Positions 23,714-34,119 of a stretch of 64,000 bases of DNA are shown piece by piece (position 1 is the stretch's first letter; every line of letters begins with the position of its first letter). This stretch comes from Mansonella perstans (lineage: Eukaryota > Nematoda > Chromadorea > Rhabditida > Onchocercidae): contig JBAMDO010000072.1 of the NCBI GenBank assembly GCA_037074765.1, positions 178,240 through 242,239 on the forward strand, written 5' to 3'. The position numbers and the translations under genes are program-made. The notes beneath the pieces were generated by a model. That model was not told where the DNA came from. It worked only from the letters and a program-made list of their open reading frames with translations, and did no database searches.

Positions 23714-24222
23714 TTAGCCTTGATAATAATAGGGATAGGGAAAATAGGGTCCGTATCCACCATAGTATCCACCATAGTACGGTCCATATCTACCGTAGTA
23801 CGGATAACCGCCATAATAACCAGCTATGCTTCCTGCAAGAAAACCCAGACCAGCACCAACTAGAGCCTGATAACCTCTCGAGCGTCCGCGATTTCTCCGG
23901 CCTCGAGTAGTACTTGGCGGAGATGTTGCGCGGTTCGGCTGCTAAAAGTTTAAATAAGCTCTCACTGGGAATTTTGACAATTAAATGAGCACCAATAAGA
24001 AATATGAAACATACGTTTTGGAGGTCCCTGTTATTGTTGAACGAGCCCAGATTCACATTGATAAACTGTGCATCTGTTTTAGTGATTGATAATACTGTGC
24101 TAAATGAGAAGTGACACATAAATAGGCAAATTAACTCAACAAATGATGTGATAATAGCACTTTAAGACTTTAACTTACATTGTTAAAGCAATGGAACACT
24201 CGATCACAACAATTGACAACAT
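23714..24222 (-). CDS. Small secreted Tyr/Gly-rich protein, copy 4 (118 aa)
   Basis: Exons 24222-24179, 24099-24015 and 23941-23714 join in phase. The signal peptide is MLSIVVIECSIALTI plus TVLSITKTDA. The third exon starts with an Arg/Ser/Thr-rich, basic segment (RATSPPSTTRGRRNRGRSRG) not seen in the other copies. It continues with LVGAGLGFLAGSIAG and a tail of YYGGYPYYGRYGPYYGG-type repeats, ending YPYYYQG. The basic stretch before the glycine patch is striking for a secreted peptide and could be a processing site or nucleic-acid/membrane-binding segment. Inference only. Confidence 0.78.
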
Positions 24223-24877
24223 AATAAGTAATTCCTGTAATTATATGAACTTGCACTACGGTAAAAAAATTCATGTCATCGTTGCATTGCTGTTGAATAA
24301 AACTACTTCTGTGACAATTCGTAATGAAGATAACAAATTTCAGGAGGTGCTTTTCACGTATTAGTGGATAACGTAAATTGGCAAAAATGAGTTATTATGA
24401 AGATAATTTTATCGTTGACTATATTCAAAGTGTTAAGCGAGGGGAGCCAATTGATTTTAGATAAAGCATACAACTAATAGCATCGAATTTCGCTATTCCA
24501 TTTGGTCCTCATTCGGATGTCATCTTTCAAGGCGTCAAGAAAATCAAATCCGGAATGATTGAAAGCAATAAAGTGAGAAACTAATTGTGCGACCAATTCT
24601 CTATTTTGCACTTTTTTTTTTAAAGTTTCAACGACAAAAATAGACTAAAGCAAACTGAGCAAACACAGGAAATATTTTTTCATTCCAGAAAACAATCACA
24701 CTACCGCGGATTCATAAAAGACAAGAATGACAGTAATGCTCCTCTATTACATGCAGAATCTTGTTCACCGTAATCACCACAAGATTGTCGTTTTTCGATC
24801 CGACTTTCTGCGTCAAATGTAGTTCTCTCTTTTGTTTTCTCTGTAGTTTTTTAATTGTTGTGATGATTACGGTGGGG

Positions 24878-25048
24878 ATGAAACAGACATTGCTTTCTAT
24901 TTTTGCTGTAATAATTGGTTCTTACGCTAATTTCATCTCATTCTTATCGATGACACTTGGCAACATGGAATTATGTTTACTACGATGGCCACCTCTACTA
25001 CATTTGTCAGCATCCCAAGAAATTTTTTCGTCAAATGACATTAAGTAA
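24878..25048 (+). pseudogene. Right-arm copy of short signal-peptide exon
   Basis: Reads MKQTLLSIFAVIIGSYAN and on to SASQEIFSSNDIK, like 18613-18440, but the donor GTAATT has lost its first G, so the frame runs straight into TAA. Either this copy ends here naturally or its donor is dead. Confidence 0.35.
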
Positions 25049-26412
25049 TTAAATAAATGCACTCTGCTTGAGATAGTTGAAAAAGTCGTGTGGGTTTCAG
25101 TTGTATTACATAATTCAAAACAGGTATTGCGGGTTTCAGTTGTATTACATAATTCAACAAGTAGTGGAAATATTTTCGGCGACCGTAAACATAAAGTTTA
25201 GGAATGTCTTTGGAAATAAAACTAGATAAGCGATTCTGCGATATTGAGAAAAAGACAGTTTAAGGAGAATAGGAGTTATTGAGCGAAGATTCATTATCAA
25301 TACTAATGATTATTTCTCAGACTTTATCATGAAGATGCATCTTCTCATTAATTTAAACTGAAAAAATATTTGTTAATAATTTCGGTTTTTTCCTGTCTCT
25401 AATGAACCGTATTCCGGATACATCAATTTCTTTTGCACTCAATAACTTTTTTTCTTAAATTTTGCCTGGAATTTTTGGCTTTAGTGAAATTCCTTTTGTT
25501 ACTTTTTTTGCCAATTATTAGCCTTTAAATTCTGAAATAATATGTGAAATGTACAATCCACAATCTATAACCGTTGTAGATACGATGCACTTTCTAATTA
25601 ATTTTTATCTTTGTCGAAAATTCTTTCGGAGACAATTCACAGCATTGGTGTTACTAGTACTAATTTTTGTGCTAAATCTCGCATTTTGAGCTTCTGTAAA
25701 CCTTAATTTTTTCGAATTTAAAAGTAAACGCACTAAATGCTCTAATTACAGCCAGACGAAAATGTTATATATTTGGCGAATTTAACTTTGATACATGACA
25801 AAATTTTCATTTTTTTAAATAAGTTATTGTGCTTTCCGAAGGCATTCATTTACTAGGAAGTTTTAAAAGCTGAAATACTCTGACAATACGAGTTATATAG
25901 ATTAAAAATGCTGAATAATGCTATGGTATAGACAACAAAAGTAGAATCGGTTATCCAAGAATGGCTCGAAACGACCATTGTAAAAAAAGAATCTAATTGC
26001 TGACCAGGTATTAGATAATTTATGCGATCAAAGTGCTGCGAAGTCACTATTTGTATTCTCCACCATTTTCCAAAATTACCTCACTGTTTAAAGGCTGAAG
26101 GTATGGGAAATTAAGCTTAAATCCCTCGTTAACATATTATTAATTAAAAAGTGACTAAATAAACACATAAAAACCGAAATGAATCAAAAATTATTAGCTT
26201 ATTGTGGGACTATTCGAATTTCAGAAATTTTAGAGATCGCAACAATTTGATAGATTTGTAGAACAAAAAATTGCTACAACTCATGTAATGAAAAACAAAG
26301 CATTAATTTTAATTTTAGAAAGAATTGTTTAAGACTATTGCCGATTCTTGAACAAAATTATTTACGAAGGATCAATCAAATTTGTACAGTTTAACGAAAA
26401 AAATTTTGCTTT

Positions 26413-26979
26413 TTGGAATGTGATGACAATATACGTACGCAAACTAATGAAGCACATAGCACAAAGGAAAACTTTCTAACTGTTCAGCGACTTCCTGACA
26501 ACGAAAAACATTTGATAAATAAGGCGAAAATAGACAAAGGTTCCTTACAAACTATGATTTCAATCGAAAAAAAGTACAAAAAATTCATAACTAGGATAAA
26601 CTTGTTTTTTCTCCTTTCCGTCACTACACTATTTTCCTTTAATCTTTTCTTCTTTAATTACTGCATTTTTTTTCTCCAATCTTTCGTCACTGCCCTAATT
26701 TTCCTCTATTTTTCACTGCAACTTGAATTTCCAAATGACATAGGAAAACTAGTCAAATATGAACTCTTATTCATTAGTAAAACTGCGACGACATATGCGT
26801 TTTCTTCAGAGGTTAATGGCAACTCAAGGCTTTTAGTGATGATCGAAGAGTGCCGATTTTGGCAAATTTTTCAAATTTCGAGTTTACTTTTTTCTCTTTT
26901 CCTTCATACGACGGTAGAAAAATTAATTAGCTGTTATATTATCTCATTGGATAACATTATTTGTAGTGCGGAAAATTAG
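26413..26979 (+). CDS. Unrecognised 188-residue membrane-protein-like ORF
   Basis: The longest uninterrupted ORF in the left half. A polar N-terminus (to about residue 60) contains KAKIDKGSLQTM and IEKKYKKFI. It is followed by strongly hydrophobic, Phe-rich segments at about 63-100 and a less hydrophobic tail ending IICSAEN. The left-arm copy (starting 16412, minus) is the same until a T/A homopolymer that is one base shorter, after which it stops at 61 residues. A third copy at 7.36-7.54 kb is truncated. The frame difference between otherwise identical arms means one of them is broken or the ORF is not coding. Confidence 0.25.
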   Translation: MECDDNIRTQTNEAHSTKENFLTVQRLPDNEKHLINKAKIDKGSLQTMISIEKKYKKFITRINLFFLLSVTTLFSFNLFFFNYCIFFLQSFVTALIFLYFSLQLEFPNDIGKLVKYELLFISKTATTYAFSSEVNGNSRLLVMIEECRFWQIFQISSLLFSLFLHTTVEKLISCYIISLDNIICSAEN

Positions 26980-27719
26980 TTTAATTAATTTTGACAACAT
27001 ACTTTATTGCATCAGCATTAGGTAAAATATAAAAATTTCTGATTTTTGTGAACCATTTCTTTTAAATAAGTTCACGCTAAATCAGTGCTAATTTTATATC
27101 TTTTTAATGTTAAGAAGAAGTGAAATATTAGCCGATGCAAATTGAATATTCAAGCAATGCAGTTTACTCACTTATGGATTTCAATGGAGAACAGCTATGT
27201 CAGGCGTAAACATGCAAGTATGAGGTCATTTCACTACAAAGACTTCAGTGTAAAGAAATGACATTGAAATTAACAAGGTAACAAAGTCAAATAATATTTG
27301 CATGTATTGTCAAATAAATTAATCAGTTTAATTAACAATCAAACCATTCCACTGATGGTAAAAAATTTGCATGCGATCTAGTTTGGATAAAATGATTTTG
27401 TTTTTTCTGAACATCAGTTATGACTTGCATTTTTCATTGCAAAAGATACCGAGGCAATTCGAGATTTCAGCAATATAGACATTCGTTGGTTTGCATTGTC
27501 AATGTAAGCCAATTTTCTTACGTAGAATGGACACTTCCTTTTAACGATGATACTATTTGACTATTAGCACTAGTAGCGCAACATTAATTATAGGTTAATA
27601 TCTGCAATTTCAAACTTGACCGAGGACTCTTAGTCTCGAGGGCTATTTTAGTTATTTGAGGAAGACAAAAAGCTCGATATGATCCATATCTAAGTAAATT
27701 CAGATAACATATGGGCACT

Positions 27720-28540
27720 CCTGTGTTTTGGTGGAATTGGTAGTAGTTACATTGATGATTGCGGTGACAGGAAGTGATTTCGAAACTGAAGCGACAAAAT
27801 CTTTATGTAGAATTGTGATAACGGGAAGAATGCTATGTCATAATAAGGCAGCTTATGCAGTGCTATTCAATTCTTTTGAAGAAGTTAAATGCAAGTTTCT
27901 TGTCTTAAAAGTTTTATTTAAAAGTTTCAAGAAATCTTTGCACTTTTGGCATAACATTCGACAGTAATTTCACATAACGCTTTTTTTCGTTTTTTGATTT
28001 ATTAAAAGAAATTATTAAGATCTTCTGTATGACAATTCTCTCCAACATAACCATGCATCATCTTCATTCACATATATCAATTTGCTGAACGTTACTCTTT
28101 TTCCGATCTTAGCCTGCCCAAAGGTCTACAGCTTTCACGCAGCTTGTTTAGTATCCTCTTGACGTATGTGTCGAGCTTCAACTCATTATCACAACTGCTT
28201 ATCAATGCTATTTAAGCAATAAATTTTGCTGATTCCTATTTGTCAAAGAATTTTAATTATCTAGGATGAGAAAGATATGAGTTTAGATTCAGAATTCGTC
28301 GATAAGAAAAAGCAGAAGAAACAATCTTTACTTTATTTACTTAAAAAAATTAAAACTTTATTGCTGCCAAGAAATACTATGAATAACAATGGGCGTTCAG
28401 AAGATTCTGAAAAAGAATTGGAGTCGTTTTCATAAATATAAGGTATGGAAAGGTGTCAAAAGGTATTTCACGGAACAGCGACTATTTTTTGAGCAGGCAT
28501 GGCGGTCAATTTTTTAAATCTACTAGTCACCATGGATAAT
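27720..28540 (+). pseudogene. TTL gene copy, inverted, damaged
   Basis: Exon-1-like sequence encodes ELVVVTLMIAVTGSDFETEA and VITGRMLCHNKAAYAVLFNS. The start region has lost one G (ATGGGCAC where the intact copy gives ATGAGGCAC), which shifts the frame. The middle segment follows from the acceptor at about 28263. The last exon breaks off after the GGQFF equivalent (about 28510) and runs into tyrosine-rich gene 3' flank. It is bordered by the right arm of the inverted repeat. Confidence 0.55.
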
Positions 28541-28689
28541 GCAAAATATTGCAGGGCTACATAATTTCGCATAATTTTTCGACATGCTTGCAAATTTATT
28601 CAATTTAATTCATGTTGCATTACTTGTTTATAAGAAAGAAATATTTTGCATTTTTTTTGATAGAAAGGTTTTTGGAGAAAATAAAACAA

Positions 28690-29075
28690 TTAGCAACGAT
28701 AATAATAGTAGTAAGGACAGTACGGATATCCACCAATGAACGGAAAAGCCATACCAATCCCAATACTCTGCGGACCTCTTCGGCGGTTCAGCGACTAAAA
28801 TTTAAAATAAACTTTCACTGAGAACTGTGACAATTAAAGGAGCACTAATAAGAGATTTGAAACATACATTGCTGCCTGCCCTGTTCCTGTTGTACGAGAA
28901 GAGATTAATATCGAACAGCTGTGCATCTGTTTCAGCGATTGATAATACTATGCTAAATGAGAAGTAACACATTAATAGGCAAATTAACTCAATGAATAAT
29001 GTGATAATAGCACTTTAAGATTTTAACTTACATTGTTAAAGCAATGAAATACTCAATCGCAACAATTGACTGCAT
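28690..29075 (-). CDS. Short secreted Tyr-rich protein, copy 5 (77 aa)
   Basis: Exons 29075-29032, 28952-28868 and 28794-28690 join in phase. The signal peptide (MQSIVAIEYFIALTI plus IVLSIAETDA) and spacer (LFDINLFSYNRNRAGSN) are typical. The third exon is only 35 codons: SLNRRRGPQSIGIGMAFPFI then GGYPYCPYYYYYRC. The LGFLAGS patch is missing and two Cys have appeared (YPYC and the final RC), which no other member has. It may be a shortened working gene or one on the way to loss. Confidence 0.65.
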
Positions 29076-30240
29076 AATAAATAATTCCTGCAATTATATA
29101 AATTTGTATAATTGTAAAAAAGTTCACGTCTTCCGTGCATTCATGCTGAATAAAACTAGTACTGTGAGAAGTAAAGAAGTTTGTTTCCTTTGTTCTTTGT
29201 CCTAATGATTGGTGACTTTTTCACGTATTAATGGACAACGTGAATTGGTAAAAATGAGTTATTATGAAGATAATTTCACCGTTGACTAAATTCAAAGTGT
29301 TAAGCGAAGAGAGCCGATTGATTTTTGATAATTCACAAAATCGGTAACAGTAGATCTTTAAAAGGCAACTGGTCCCAAAGAAAAGTAAAGTTTGAGTTTT
29401 GCCGAATTCGGTTATGGCTCATTGGTATAAATTTGATATGAAGGAAGAAATAAAGAGTTGGGCGAAAACGGTTCCTTAAAAACTACAATTTCTTTCGAGA
29501 AATATTTATTATTATGACTATGATAAACTTGTTCCTATTCTACGTCATATGTGCTTTTTTCTTCTAACTATCGCTTTCGACGGCTAACTAAGTCTTGAAA
29601 AGGCAAAGAGTCATTGCTCAAAAATCTAACTGTTGGTTCTTAGTGATTAGAAAGACTCGTTGTTGATTAAATCTGACTACTGAATGGAACTAGGCAAAAA
29701 ACTGGTGATAGTTTTTATGTTCCGGCAAATAAAATTGAACAAATGATTAATTGTTGAAAAAGCAAGAATTCATTTTTCCATTTATTTCCAAAATTTTAAT
29801 CAACTTAGAATGGTTTCATTAAATTAAAAAGCACATGTACAAGAACACTGTTAAAATTTGCTGCCCTACTACTGATCAAATTGATTTCAAAGTGCCAAGG
29901 CTTTTCAACAATTTTATATTAATTACTGGCATGAAGAACTACAAGAAAATATTTTATCAAAACTTTTTTTGGCAGTGCATAAAACTTCTTAACAATGAAT
30001 TAATTTTTTTTGGTTGGAGGTTAATCTGATTAATTAGTCAATTGCTGTAATTTCCATATGTCTCTTTGTGTTCAGAAAGATCAAAACAGTGCATGAATGT
30101 GCATTGATTGATGTCATTTATATGCATTTACAACCATTTTTACTTTATTTTTTAAAATTCCAACTAAATTTTCAAGTAAAATGCAAAACGGTTTGTAATA
30201 TATGAAGAAACGTTGAAATTAGCAATAATAATAATAATAA
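29076..30240. promoter_or_regulatory. Upstream flank of tyrosine-rich copy 5, then repeat sequence
   Basis: 29.1-29.6 kb repeats the conserved upstream region seen before copies 1 and 2. 29.7-30.25 kb resembles 4.3-5.1 kb (including the GGTTAATCTGATTAATTAG stretch and the tandem-unit sequence). No gene is visible. Confidence 0.4.
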
Positions 30241-30259
30241 ACAATTTTTATCAAATTGG

Positions 30260-30480
30260 CTAATAGAACATATCACAATTCATTACGAAACGTTGCATCA
30301 AATTCCAGATATTCATATGGCCAATCAAGATATTTCACATCATTAAACTGAAAATTGATTGCCTCCAAATTAATATCATATAGATAATGAATTAGAACTG
30401 TTCTCGGGTCACCTTTAATTTCATGATTCACTTGCATAAAGCAGTCTGCAATTTTTTGCTAATTTTTATACAACCCTGTA
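30260..30480 (-). pseudogene. Cys-protein family fragment
   Basis: The minus frame gives a diverged FNDVKYLDWPYEYLEFDATF segment with a stop soon after. It matches 14700-15008 and 5345-5540. Cys residues kept in the 14.7 kb copy are partly lost here. Confidence 0.4.
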
Positions 30481-32190
30481 GAATTTATTCATCATTTTTG
30501 TTCATTTTTTTAAAAGCATTATTAAGCAACTGAATTAAACCAACATAGTTTAACGGTTTATATAATGTCGATTGCAGCAATTATATGGGGTTTCTAACAG
30601 TTCAGTTGAGCTATGACAGGATAAAACATTTAAAAGCTTCGTATAATCGCCGCGATTGTGCACTGAACAGTATTCTTGACATATTAAATTACAGATCAGT
30701 TTTAGCGATTGTTATAAATTTCGTTTAAAAAAAAGTTCACAATTTATACAATAATTTATACAAGTCAGAATGATTTCATTGCTAAATTTTCAGTATCAGA
30801 ACTTGTCACCCGGCTTACTTTATTTCTCAGATATTTGTATCAATGTGTCCTTCTAAGGTTTTATGCCGGAACAAAAACAGGAAGAAAGAATGATTTTTGA
30901 TTCGAAACTAGCGTTCTGCGTATCTCCTTTGTCATTGGCAGTGATGAGTAAGTAATATTTAAATATATCTTATGATTCATAGCATATCTGCTTCTACACA
31001 CCAAAAATTGACCGCCACGTGCGCTCAAAAAATAGTCGCTGTTCCGTAAGATACCTTTTGACACCTCTCCATACTTTATATCTATAAAAGTCCAATTCTT
31101 TTTCAAAATCTTCTGAACGCCCACTGTTATTCATAGTATTTCTTGGCAGCAATAAAGTTTTAATTTTTTTAAGTAAATAAAGTAAAGATTGTTTCTTCTG
31201 CTTTTTCTTATCGACGAATTCTGAATCTAAACTCATATCTTTCTCATCCTAGATAATTAAAATTCTTTGACAAAATAGAAATCAGCAAAATTTATTGCTT
31301 AAATAGCATTGATAAGTAGTTGTGATAATGAGTTGAAGCTCGACACATACGTCAAGAGGATACTAAACAAGCTGCGTGAAAGCTGTAGACCTTTGGGCAG
31401 GCTAAGATCGGAAAAAGAGTAACGTTCAGCAAATTGATATATGTGAATGAAGATGATGCATGGTTATGTTGGAGAGAATTGTCATACAGAAGACCTTAAT
31501 AATTTCTATTAATAAATCAAAACAGAAAAAAAGCGATGGAATGTTATGCGAAAAGTGCAAAGGCCTCTTCAAACTTTTAAATAAAATTTTTTAGGATAAG
31601 AAACTTGCATTTAACTTCTTCAAAAGAATTGAATAGCACTGCATAAGCTGCCTTATTATGACATAGCATTCTTCCCGTTATCACAATTCTACATTAAGAT
31701 TTTGTCGCTTCAGTTTCGAAATCACTTCCTGTCACCGCAATCATCAATGTAACTACTATCAATTCCACCAGAACACAGGAGTGCCTCATATGTTATCTGA
31801 ATTTACTTAGATACCGAGCTTTTTGTCTTCCTTAAATAACTGAAATAGCCCTCGAGACTAAGAATCCTCGGTCAAGTTTGAAATTGCAGATATTAACCTG
31901 TAATTAGTGTTGCGCTACTAGTGCTAATAGTCAAATAGTATCATTGTTAAAAGGAAGTGTCCATTCTACGTAAGAAATTGGCTTACAGTGATAAAGTAAA
32001 CCAACCAGATATCTATATTGCTGAAATCTCGAATTGCCTCGGTATCTTTTGCAGTGAAAAATGCAAGTGATAACTGATGTTCAGAAGGAACAAATCATTT
32101 TATGCAAACTAGATCGCATGCAAATTTTTTACCATCAATAGAATGAGCATTGGTAACATTTAGAACTTATGTAACTTGCATATATACTTG
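30480..32190. repeat. Segmental duplication, direct copy of about 5500-7250
   Basis: Same order of landmarks as 5.5-7.25 kb: the AGCATTATTAAGCAACTGAA region, the TTL last exon, the Lys-rich middle segment, TTL exon 1 and the upstream ACTAGTGCTAATAGTC stretch. The match ends at about 32190 in a TATATACTTGGTAT sequence, as at 7258. Confidence 0.8.
30861..31789 (-). pseudogene. TTL gene copy with stop in exon 1
   Basis: Exon 1 starts MRHSCVLVEL but reads TCT TAA where the 6.8 kb copy has a Leu codon, just before the ITGRMLCHNK motif. The middle segment (from 31252) has a five-base deletion that fuses it to another frame. The last exon is diverged: NITYSSLPMTKEIRRT replaces the NITHHC motif and its Cys is lost. 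I read this as a decayed copy of the TTL gene at 5881-6834. Confidence 0.6.
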
Positions 32191-32199
32191 GTATTAATA

Positions 32200-32527
32200 T
32201 AATTCGAACTTGCCACATTTAAGCTAAAAATTATCGTTGTTCTTAAGGAATCACATCCAAAAAAAACGAAAGATCTATGGATTTCAGCGATCTATGAAAT
32301 AAAAGATTTGTGAGATGGCAAAGTATAATGATCTCTCTAGCTATTTTGAGAGATATATAGATGGTAAATTACTTTGGTTCACTTATTTGGAACTTTTGTA
32401 ATATATCGTCAGGATTTGTTTAGGATAGAAAAATTATTACGGTTGAATAAATGCACTGGGTGAATGATATAGATTAGCTGACTATTCTAGTTAATCATAA
32501 TTGTGACTTAACATATAACTTCTATAG
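32200..32527. other. AT-rich interval without recognisable genes
   Basis: This is the junction between the TTL block and the TGF-beta fragment. I see no open frame, RNA gene or repeat of note. Confidence 0.4.
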
Positions 32528-32947
32528 GATTGAGTTTAGATTCCTGATGAATTCCTGCAAAGGAATTTGCGAAGACAAGATTATTTCGGCTAAAAACGAT
32601 CGTAGTGCTTTGCTACAAGCAATGAAAATTTCAAAATTTAATTTCAATCCATTCCAAGACAGATGATCTGCAGCGTACCGACCAAATTTGCAGCCCCCAA
32701 TGTAAGTGTTATTATCAAAATAATTAATAGCCTTGCATATTAATTCAACAATTAATTGAAACATTTAAAAACAAAAGAATTCTTCAAATAGCAATAAATC
32801 ACTACTTCTTACTTACTTATATCACTGGCTATGATACAATGTTTCCTTAAACCTTGCTTCTCGTTTTCGTTTCAGGTTGCTAAACATGACCACAATAGTA
32901 TTGCATTAGAAAATATTAAAGCTGTAGAATGTGGTTGCGTGATATGA
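32528..32947 (+). pseudogene. 3' fragment of a TGF-beta superfamily ligand gene
   Basis: An acceptor TCTATAG opens an exon (32528-32701) encoding FRFLMNSCKGIC and more of the cystine-knot half. It hits TGA at 32664-32666 because one G is missing in the segment equivalent to DKWICC. It ends at AAT/GTAAGT. The last exon (32876-32947, after TTTCAG) is intact: VAKHDHNSIALENIKAVECG then CVI and stop, the classic TGF-beta C-terminus with C-x-C. No signal, prodomain or first mature exon precedes it. The parent-like locus is at 36.6-38.4 kb. Confidence 0.7.
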
Positions 32948-33430
32948 TATGACTTAATCTAATTCTGTTTAATTTCGTTTTTTAGCAAATAAAATTGAAA
33001 GCAAACTGCTTGAATATGACATTAATAAAATATCAGGGATAGATGTAAGAAAATGAAGGAAGTCTAATATCATTTTTGCTTGGAAGAAAAAATTTCATAA
33101 TTAATAATTATTATCCTGAATCTTCGTAATATTTCTTAAATTTACAGGCCCTTTGCCAAAAGCAATGGTGAAACCTGGCTATCCACAGCAGGATGGGTCA
33201 TTTTGCGACACGTCGAGAAAACATAGTCTAAAGCAAAGGAAGCACCAGCGTAGATTAATGGCATTAGTGAACCGGAAACCTTTAGGCAACAAAACTTCCT
33301 AATTAGTTTTTTTTCAATGTGTAACATCAGCAACAAGCGATTTCCAAGATTAAAAGGGGAGATTAGTTAAACACGCGAAGTATAATCTCACTGGTCACTC
33401 CAATTAAATTCAATGCAATTCGGATTTGAC
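32528..33430. repeat. Duplication shared with about 37737-39090
   Basis: Both stretches hold the last TGF-beta exons followed by the same flank (AAACCTGGCTATCC, AGAAAACATAG, AAACACGCGAAGTATAATC). In the flank a minus-strand frame (RKMTHPAVDSQVSPLLLAKG, ending at 33142) and a plus-strand frame (MVKPGYPQQDGSFCDTSRKH) are both open in the two copies. I cannot tell whether either is coding. Confidence 0.75.
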
Positions 33431-33926
33431 ACGTAAAGGGATTAATTTTGATAATTTTATTGATAACTTTATTTGATAATTTTATAATTTTGCAGAGTTA
33501 AAAGATGTATCACAGAAGAATATCATAATTCTTCATATTTTGTCGTTGTTCTTTATCAAACTATTCCTGCAATAATATTATTAATTTTATCATAGAACAC
33601 AGAATTTACAAAAATTTTTTACTCATGCAATTGAAGGTAGTGAGGGAGAGAATTTGAGAAACTTATCAAATTCAAAATCCTTGAATGAATCAATTAGTCA
33701 GTCCTAAATGGGGCCATTATGAATTCTTTACGATGCAAAAATACATTTTTCTATTTCCTTCATCATTATTTACTGGCTATTATCCCACAACATATCAGTT
33801 GGGCTAGGATTCAGCTTAACTGCGTCACGAAAAATGAGACGCATTGTAATTCGTCGTGGAAATGGTAAGAGCGCTGTGATCATATCAGTCCGTGATACAT
33901 GGTTGGGTTGTGCATAGTTTGAGAAT
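33431..33926. other. AT-rich interval, nothing recognised
   Basis: No supported gene, RNA or repeat. Short TGATAATTTTAT runs occur near 33450-33490. Confidence 0.35.
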
Positions 33927-34037
33927 CTATTTCCAACATTTTATGAAATATTTCCAAAGCCTACGTTGCCCATTAACAGTTAATTCAACGCTGCCGCAAA
34001 AGATCAAGAAGGCAAAATACATAATCAGCTTCATCAT
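33927..34037 (-). pseudogene. Inverted copy of the TGF-beta signal-peptide exon
   Basis: Reads MMKLIMYFAFLIFCGSVEL, very like the MIKLIMYFAILICCGG start at 36568. It then diverges and stops after about 36 codons. The flank at 34040-34410 is the reverse complement of about 36190-36560. It could be a relic, or a first exon whose partner I cannot see. Confidence 0.5.
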
Positions 34038-34119
34038 ATTTGAAAGCGATTGCATTGCAAGCCAAAATGTTGTTGTGACGATTCTGAAATGTGGACCTTA
34101 CAAAATCAATAAATTTTCC

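Larger units (their letters stand above)
23510..27950. repeat. Right arm of large inverted repeat
   Basis: Reverse-complement partner of about 15045-19880. Several stretches are essentially identical to the left arm (for example 25853-27100). Around 25.55-25.75 kb it lacks about 0.5 kb present in the left arm. At 24.45-25.1 kb it carries the shared block with GAGAATTGGTCGCAC on its other strand. Both arms hold one complete tyrosine-rich gene, but the tails of the two encoded proteins differ. Confidence 0.8.

Noticed and set aside
33142..33336. Minus-strand 64-codon ORF (RKMTHPAVDSQVSPLLL) next to the TGF-beta fragment
   Set aside because: Open in both duplicated copies, but so is the plus strand. 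The few differences change residues in either frame and no splice partner or family was found.
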